A DNA stretch of 11,734 nt from Candidatus Rifleibacteriota bacterium (GTDB taxonomy: Bacteria > Riflebacteria > Ozemobacteria > Ozemobacterales > Ozemobacteraceae): positions 1-11,734 of the forward strand of contig JAKQKW010000156.1 of assembly GCA_029560455.1 (NCBI GenBank), given 5' to 3'. Of this stretch, positions 7,378 to 11,734 are shown one piece after another. The translations under genes were made by a program, and so were the position numbers. The notes under the pieces were generated by a model that had not been told where the DNA came from, did not search any database, and was given only the letters and a program-made list of their open reading frames with translations. The first letter of the stretch is position 1. Every line of letters begins with the position of its first letter.

Positions 7378-8163
7378 ATGCTTATCAGAAATAACAGTGC
7401 CCGGTTCGCGGGCACTGTTATTTTCTTTTTGCTGCTTTTGTCTGTTGCAGGCAACGCTTCAGCCTGCGACATGAGTGCCTTTGTTCAGGGCGATTTTGCG
7501 GCAAGATGCCAGCTACTGCTTGATCTATGCGAAAAAGCCACGATTGCACAGCGGGTTGCTCACCCCGACAGTCAGAAACACAATGGCAATCTGAGCCGCG
7601 AATGGGTTCGTTTCTTTCTTGCCCACGGCAGCGCCGCGACCAGACCACCAAGTCTCGGTTTTATCGCATCTGCAACATGGGAAACCGGAGTAAAGAATCT
7701 CGGATTCTCGATTGCTGAACTGACAAGAGGCGAGATTTCGGCCGAAGCTTACGAGATTCTGCGGTTGAAAATTGACCTGATCAAAAATCCGGCCAAAATA
7801 GAGGAAACCCGGCAGGTTTTTTATCAGACTGGTGCCAGTCAGGCCGATCATGAAAATGTCAGCAAAGAAAAATCATTAAAATGGCTTGAACAGAACTTTC
7901 TCGGGCCAGGTTCCGTCATTGCCGATAAATTGAGCAAAAGCCCGCTGCTTCTCAACCGACTCGAAAGTTCAGCCGCAACTTTTCTTGAAACTGCAGGCAG
8001 AATCGACTCAATTAACGGCAGCGAATCTGCCGGGCTGGCAGCCGCCATTTCAGAAGGATTGCAGAATTCAGTCAGCGAAGAACTGCATTTCTGGCAGCAG
8101 CTTTTTTTCTGCGACAGCGTGGCTGCGGCCAATGCCGATTCTGCCAACCAGACGGTTCGTTAA
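7378..8163 (+). CDS. Secreted protein of unknown function (261 aa)
   Basis: I do not recognise the family. The N-terminus is a good signal peptide: basic start MLIRNNSARF, hydrophobic core GTVIFFLLLLSVAG, then NASA before Cys30. The ASAC could be read by signal peptidase I (A-x-A) or, less typically, as a lipobox, so a lipoprotein is possible. The mature part is mainly helical, with cysteines at 30, 44, 51 and 245, a Trp-containing conserved-looking block (about residues 77-112) and a long C-terminal helical half. The ATG at 7378 lies 4 nt after the preceding stop with no convincing Shine-Dalgarno; AAGGA at 7356-7360 is too far away. A GTG at 7342 would overlap the giant gene and put 12 extra charged residues before the signal peptide, so it is less likely. 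A terminator-like hairpin lies within codons 4-16. Possibly a companion of the giant protein, but expression may be much lower. Confidence 0.65.
   Translation: MLIRNNSARFAGTVIFFLLLLSVAGNASACDMSAFVQGDFAARCQLLLDLCEKATIAQRVAHPDSQKHNGNLSREWVRFFLAHGSAATRPPSLGFIASATWETGVKNLGFSIAELTRGEISAEAYEILRLKIDLIKNPAKIEETRQVFYQTGASQADHENVSKEKSLKWLEQNFLGPGSVIADKLSKSPLLLNRLESSAATFLETAGRIDSINGSESAGLAAAISEGLQNSVSEELHFWQQLFFCDSVAAANADSANQTVR
7389..7430 (+). terminator. Intrinsic terminator-like hairpin inside a signal-peptide sequence
   Basis: Arms AATAACAGTGCCCG (7390-7403) and CGGGCACTGTTATT (7409-7422) are perfectly complementary around the loop GTTCG, and A7389/T7423 add a fifteenth pair. The run TTCTTTTT (7423-7430) follows at once. 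The form is that of a rho-independent terminator 16 nt after the stop of the giant gene, on the same strand. It falls inside the start of the next gene, so it may act as a partial terminator or attenuator. Confidence 0.75.
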
Positions 8164-8240
8164 GCCCACCGCCACATTATATATCTGGCGATCTTCTCCC
8201 GTTATTCCTTTGTTCATGCCCGGAACGGATATAGGCGATC

Positions 8241-8282
8241 TCGTCAATACGGTCTTAGATCCCTGCTTCGCAGGGATGACGA
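8241..8282. repeat. REP-like palindromic element in the convergent intergenic region
   Basis: The core ATCCCTGC (8259-8266) - TTC - GCAGGGAT (8270-8277) is a perfect 8-bp hairpin. It is flanked by terminal inverted TCGTCA (8241-8246) and TGACGA (8277-8282), giving a 42-bp unit. Elements with a CGTCATCCC...GGGAT style core occur as dispersed intergenic palindromes in many bacterial genomes. Only one copy is in this window, so its repetitive nature is inferred from that resemblance. No T tract follows on either strand, so it is a poor intrinsic terminator. Confidence 0.5.
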
Positions 8283-8296
8283 TTCCTCGTTTCAAT

Positions 8297-8318
8297 ATTC
8301 TCTCTCAGCCGAGAGAAT
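8297..8318. other. Inverted repeat just downstream of ftsY
   Basis: ATTCTCTC (8297-8304) and GAGAGAAT (8311-8318) can form an 8-bp stem with a 6-nt loop, 10 nt beyond the ftsY stop on the minus strand. There is no T-rich tract on either side. It may be an mRNA 3' end stabilising hairpin or a chance palindrome. Confidence 0.35.
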
Positions 8319-8328
8319 CTGAAGAGGC

Positions 8329-9756
8329 TTACTGAACCACGTTGTAATCGCTCTGTTTGGTTTTCTCAGAATCGTCGGCGAACAAGGCTTCGAGAAACTG
8401 TTCGGGGTTGAAAGGCATCATGTCATCCATCTTTTCACCGACGCCGATGAATTTGACCGGAGCGCTGATCTGCTCTTCAACCGCGAAGAGAACGCCACCC
8501 TTGGCGGTACCGTCAAGTTTGGTAACAACCAGACCAGTTATCGGCAGAGCTTCTTTAAACAGTTTGGCCTGTTGAACGGCATTCTGACCGGTAGTTGCAT
8601 CGAGGACCAGCAGAATTTCGTGCGGGCCGCCATTGCTTTCCTTTTCGGCGATTTTCTGCACCTTTTTCAGTTCGGCCATCAGATTGGCCTTAACGTGCAT
8701 ACGACCGGCGGTGTCAACGATCAGCAGGTCAGCTTCGCGCTTCTTGGCTGCGTGAATAGCATCGAACACCAGAGCACCCGGGTCGCCGCCTTCGCTGCCT
8801 CTGATAACTTCGACTCCGACGCGTTCACCCCAGATGCAGAGTTGATCAATGGCCGCGGCTCTGAAAGTGTCGCCAGCGGCCAGAACGACCTTTTTGCCGT
8901 CTTTAACGAAACGGCGGGCGAGTTTGGCAATTGTCGTGGTCTTGCCGACCCCGTTCACACCGATGATGAGAAACACGGTCAGGCCGTTCGGGTTGAAAAC
9001 CGGTTCTGAAGAAAAGCGAGTAAGCATGCCGCGCAGCTGGTCGCGCAGGATTGCGTAGATTTTGTCTGGATCGGTGATATCTTCTTCGTCGACTTTTTTG
9101 TGCAGATACTGCAGGAGCTCCTGAGTTGTTTTTACGCCCACATCCGCTTCAAAAAGGGCTTCTTCTAGCTCATCGAGAAGGTTATCGTCAATTTTTGTAC
9201 TGCCAAGAACGAGTTTTTTGAGTTTGCCGACAAAGCCGGTTCTCGTTTTGGTAAGCCCCTTTGTCAGCCGCTGAAACCATGACAACTGCTCTTCTTCTTC
9301 GACAGGGGCAACAGGCTTTTCGACTGGTTTTTCCAGCGGCTTTTCAACCGCCTTTTCAACGACGGCAACACCAGGAACTGCGCTGGCTTCGCCTGTTTTA
9401 ACCAGTTCTTCGGCAACCGCAGCAGGGGCTTTTTCTATAACCTGGCCTGGCTGTATCGTCTGATCGGGCAACGCGGCGGGCCTGAGTTCTTCGTCGGTTT
9501 CCTCTTCATCGACCGGTCTGGTTTCTTCAAACTCTTCGAATGGCACCAGCCAGGCAAACAGAAGCATGGTAACCCCGGCCAGACCGGTAACACCGGCAAC
9601 AACCGCCTGCGAAGGGCCGGCCTGGTAATAAATCAGCAAACCTTCGATAAGAAGGCTGAGGCCGATCAGCAGAACGATTACCCGCGATTCATCCCATTGG
9701 CGGGTCTGAGTGGCGGGAGCCTTTTCTTCGCTGCCGTTTTTCTGTTCTTCGGTCAT
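8329..9756 (-). CDS. ftsY: Signal recognition particle receptor FtsY with membrane-anchored N-terminus
   Basis: A 475-aa SRP-receptor GTPase that docks ribosome-SRP complexes at the inner membrane for co-translational insertion. The C-terminal NG domain is complete: N-domain helices about 158-250, G1 GVNGVGKTTT (266-275), G2 DTFRAAA (296-302), G3 DTAGR (348-352), G4 TKLDGTAKGG (412-421) and the closing GVGE (438-441). The N-terminus differs from the usual soluble acidic A domain: two hydrophobic helices (about 25-44 and 51-73) are followed by an acidic, Pro-rich linker (about 74-158) with an EKPLEKPVEKPV repeat at 138-149. The ATG at 9756 is supported by GAGGAG (9765-9770) 8 nt upstream. It overlaps the smc stop by 4 nt (ATGA), so translation is coupled to smc; smc-ftsY adjacency is well known in Firmicutes and other phyla. 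Identity is very secure; the two-helix membrane anchor is read from hydrophobicity only. Confidence 0.96.
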   Translation of the reverse strand: MTEEQKNGSEEKAPATQTRQWDESRVIVLLIGLSLLIEGLLIYYQAGPSQAVVAGVTGLAGVTMLLFAWLVPFEEFEETRPVDEEETDEELRPAALPDQTIQPGQVIEKAPAAVAEELVKTGEASAVPGVAVVEKAVEKPLEKPVEKPVAPVEEEEQLSWFQRLTKGLTKTRTGFVGKLKKLVLGSTKIDDNLLDELEEALFEADVGVKTTQELLQYLHKKVDEEDITDPDKIYAILRDQLRGMLTRFSSEPVFNPNGLTVFLIIGVNGVGKTTTIAKLARRFVKDGKKVVLAAGDTFRAAAIDQLCIWGERVGVEVIRGSEGGDPGALVFDAIHAAKKREADLLIVDTAGRMHVKANLMAELKKVQKIAEKESNGGPHEILLVLDATTGQNAVQQAKLFKEALPITGLVVTKLDGTAKGGVLFAVEEQISAPVKFIGVGEKMDDMMPFNPEQFLEALFADDSEKTKQSDYNVVQ

Positions 9757-11734
9757 TGCAGTTTCTCCTCGGTGGCTCCGGCAGCGGCGACCGCATAATT
9801 TCGCTCGCGCATACCTGCCTTGCTCACGGTGAATTCTTTGATTTTGTCATCATCTTCAAGTCTTATCGAAATCGGGCGTGAAATGCCGGATTTCTGCAGA
9901 GTGACGCCATAGATAACATCTACCGCCTGCATCGTTTCTTTGTTGTGGGTAATGACCAGAAACTGGGTCTTGTCGGCGAAACTGCGCAGCATGCGGGTAA
10001 AGCGGCGCACGTTGGCCTCGTCGAGGGCGGCTTCAACTTCGTCGAGCAGACAGAATGCCGGTGGCTTGACCTGCAGAATCGAAAACAGCAGTGCCAGCGA
10101 GATCAGAGCCTTCTCACCGCCAGAGAACAATTCAAGAGTCGAAAGTTTTTTGCCTGGCAGTCGGCAGACGATGTCGACATCGCTTTCGAGTGGCGTTGCC
10201 GGATCAGTAAGTTTGAGCATGCCACTGCCGCCCGGAAAGAGAATCTCAAAGATATCGTTAAATGCAACGCTGATCTGCCCGAAGGTTTCGAGAAACCTTT
10301 CTGAAGATATCTTCTCGATTTCGGCGATAACCTGTTCGAGCGAGTCGGCGGCCTCGGTCATATCGGCGATCTGTGAATTCAAAAAGTCGTAACGCTCTTT
10401 GGTCTTTTCGTAATCTTCTATAGCAAGCGGGTTAACCGAACCCAGAACTTCCTGTTCGAATTTGCGCTGATTTATTCGGCCTGCGAGTTCATCACGGCTT
10501 TCGTATTTGTTTGCCAGTGCGAGATTCTCGAGGTCGAGATTGAATTCGCCGCTGAGAATACCCTCTTTGGTGCTGATATGGGTCTTGACCTCGGCCATCT
10601 TGATATCGAGCTCAGAGAGCTTTTTGCGGGTCGAATCTTCGATGCGCACGCGGCTCTGGTAGGCATGATCGAGCTGATCGATCTCTTTCGACATACGGCG
10701 GTAATCAGCCTGAATGGTTTCCATGGCGGACTCAAGGGTTTCCTTGCGCTTTTCAAGCTCGTCGATACCGGCCTGAATTTCGGCAACCTTACCTTCGCCT
10801 TCGGTGCTGAGAACCTTCAGACGATCAACTTCGGCAGCAGCACGATCTTTGCGCTCGGCGGCATCCCGGCGGCGGCGGGTCGCCGCATCGATTTCCTTTT
10901 TGATCGCTTTTTTGCGTTCAACAATCTGCGCCATTTCGAGTTTGCGCTCACCATACATCGCAGTCAAACTGTTGAGACGGGTCTGAATGGCACCTTCGCG
11001 GCCACTGAGAGCATTAAGGCGCCCGGCGAGCTCTTCGTGCTGTTTTTCAATCGCGGCGAGTTCTTCGCCGGCCTGAACAAGCTCGTTTTTAAGGGTTTCG
11101 AGGCGCGCAGTCATTTCGGCGCGGTCGCGCGAAATGTTTGAATATTCCTCACTGCGGGTCTTCAGTTCCTGGGCGTTCTTGTCGCGGCTGCTTTCGAAGA
11201 AGCCGAGCGACTGTTCGCGGCGGCGAACCGCGTCATCGCGCTCGCGCGTCGAGGTCTGAAGCACCTGCCGCTCTTTGATAAGATTGTTCAGCAGGCTGCG
11301 CAGTTTACTCTCTTTGCTTTCAAAAGCTTTCAGCTTTTCTTCGAGTTCTTCCTGTTCGCGTTTGCGCGAGAGAATGCCGCCGGCCTTGCGGGTTTCGCCG
11401 CCGCCGGTCATGGCGCCCGAAGATCTGACGATTTCGCCGTCGATGGTGACGATGCGGTTAAAATTGCGGTTCTTGCGGGTATATTCGACGGCGTTGTCGA
11501 GGGTGTCAAAAATCAGAATGCGGCCGAGCAGGTTGCTCATGACCGTATAAAATTTTGCATCGAACTGAATCAGTTCAAGAGCGACGCCGAGGCAGCCGCG
11601 AGCTTCTGCCCGGGCAAGCGCCGGGGGCGCAGTCATTATATCGAGAGGCAGGAAAGTGGCGCGACCGGCCTTGTTCTGCTTCAACGAGTCGATTGCCGCC
11701 TTTGCGGTTTCTGAATCCTGGGTGATGATATCCT
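9753..11734 (-). CDS. smc: Chromosome partition protein SMC (C-terminal part, 5' end outside window)
   Basis: The frame is open to the right edge, giving the last 659 residues of a protein usually near 1150-1200 aa. SMC dimers with ScpA/ScpB condense and segregate the nucleoid by ATP-driven loop extrusion. Visible in order: most of the hinge (fragment residues 1-120), starting DIITQDSETAKAAIDSL and including KAGRATFLPLD and the glycine-rich SGAMTGGG; a long charged second coiled-coil arm (about 120-425); and the C-terminal ATPase head with signature SGGEK (537-541), Walker B FCLLDE (560-565), the D-loop AALDEANV and the switch histidine in VITHNKETM. The residue before the signature is Phe (FSGGE) where Leu is usual. 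The coding sequence certainly begins beyond the window; an internal TTG at 11684 is not the start. The stop overlaps the start of ftsY. Confidence 0.96.
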   Translation of the reverse strand, partial: DIITQDSETAKAAIDSLKQNKAGRATFLPLDIMTAPPALARAEARGCLGVALELIQFDAKFYTVMSNLLGRILIFDTLDNAVEYTRKNRNFNRIVTIDGEIVRSSGAMTGGGETRKAGGILSRKREQEELEEKLKAFESKESKLRSLLNNLIKERQVLQTSTRERDDAVRRREQSLGFFESSRDKNAQELKTRSEEYSNISRDRAEMTARLETLKNELVQAGEELAAIEKQHEELAGRLNALSGREGAIQTRLNSLTAMYGERKLEMAQIVERKKAIKKEIDAATRRRRDAAERKDRAAAEVDRLKVLSTEGEGKVAEIQAGIDELEKRKETLESAMETIQADYRRMSKEIDQLDHAYQSRVRIEDSTRKKLSELDIKMAEVKTHISTKEGILSGEFNLDLENLALANKYESRDELAGRINQRKFEQEVLGSVNPLAIEDYEKTKERYDFLNSQIADMTEAADSLEQVIAEIEKISSERFLETFGQISVAFNDIFEILFPGGSGMLKLTDPATPLESDVDIVCRLPGKKLSTLELFSGGEKALISLALLFSILQVKPPAFCLLDEVEAALDEANVRRFTRMLRSFADKTQFLVITHNKETMQAVDVIYGVTLQKSGISRPISIRLEDDDKIKEFTVSKAGMRERNYAVAAAGATEEKLQ
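9765..9770 (-). promoter_or_regulatory. Ribosome binding site of ftsY
   Basis: GAGGAG on the minus strand, 8 nt before the ftsY ATG and inside the 3' end of smc; it supports the chosen start. Confidence 0.8.

Noticed and set aside
6105..7472. Two long minus-strand frames (231 and 222 codons) opposite the 3' part of the giant gene
   Set aside because: No start signals or family motifs; both arise from the codon pattern of the sense gene.
8187..8241. Direct repeat GGCGATCT at 8187-8194 and 8234-8241, considered as a target-site duplication
   Set aside because: Only 8 bp, the intervening 39 bp carry no element-like ends, and such a short repeat is easily due to chance.
8164..8328. CRISPR, tRNA or riboswitch in the intergenic region
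   Set aside because: No repeated units with spacers and no tRNA-like arms; only the two palindromes listed are visible.
10578..11141. A 187-codon plus-strand frame inside smc
   Set aside because: Antisense to the SMC coiled coil, where GAA/GAG/AAG-rich codons produce Phe/Leu-rich shadow frames.
11682..11684. TTG at 11684 as the start of a shorter SMC-like protein
   Set aside because: The frame continues upstream with typical SMC hinge sequence up to the window edge, so the gene is merely cut by the window.

Overview
The window looks like chromosomal DNA of a diderm (Gram-negative type) bacterium of moderate GC. It encodes class III (prepilin-type) signal sequences, an OmpH/Skp-like periplasmic protein, several Sec signal peptides and a standard SMC/FtsY pair. 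The lineage cannot be fixed from sequence reading alone. The mix of many divergent prepilin-like and secreted proteins with an smc-ftsY operon would suit a deep-branching diderm phylum (Candidatus Riflebacteria is one guess), but this is only a guess.

Left part (1-7373, + strand): a tightly packed run of five genes. It opens with the 3' end of a minor-pilin-like gene. A PilX/GspK-like prepilin and a PilW/GspJ-like prepilin follow, then a secreted OmpH/Skp-like coiled-coil protein, then a very large (1598 aa) secreted beta-rich protein. Neighbours overlap slightly or lie 0 to 36 nt apart, and strong Shine-Dalgarno sites precede the last two genes. The order (minor pilins, then a giant secreted protein) recalls the fimU-pilV-pilW-pilX-pilY1 arrangement of type IV pili. 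I therefore infer that the operon encodes a pilus or pseudopilus tip complex with a large surface or secreted protein, plus its own periplasmic chaperone. No PilY1 homology is recognisable by eye, so this is a hypothesis from gene order.

Middle part (7378-8328): a 261-aa secreted protein of unknown function starts 4 nt after the giant gene. A near-perfect 15-bp hairpin followed by a T-rich tract, with the form of an intrinsic terminator, lies inside its signal-peptide codons. After this gene comes a 165-nt intergenic region between convergent genes, holding two palindromic elements, one of which resembles a dispersed REP-like repeat.

Right part (8329-11734, - strand): smc (3' part only; its start lies beyond the right edge) and ftsY, overlapping by 4 nt. 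SMC is the chromosome condensin ATPase. FtsY is the signal recognition particle receptor, here with two predicted N-terminal membrane helices and a long acidic, Pro/Glu/Lys-rich linker. FtsY supports co-translational membrane insertion, and the neighbouring envelope genes have no visible functional tie to this operon beyond proximity.
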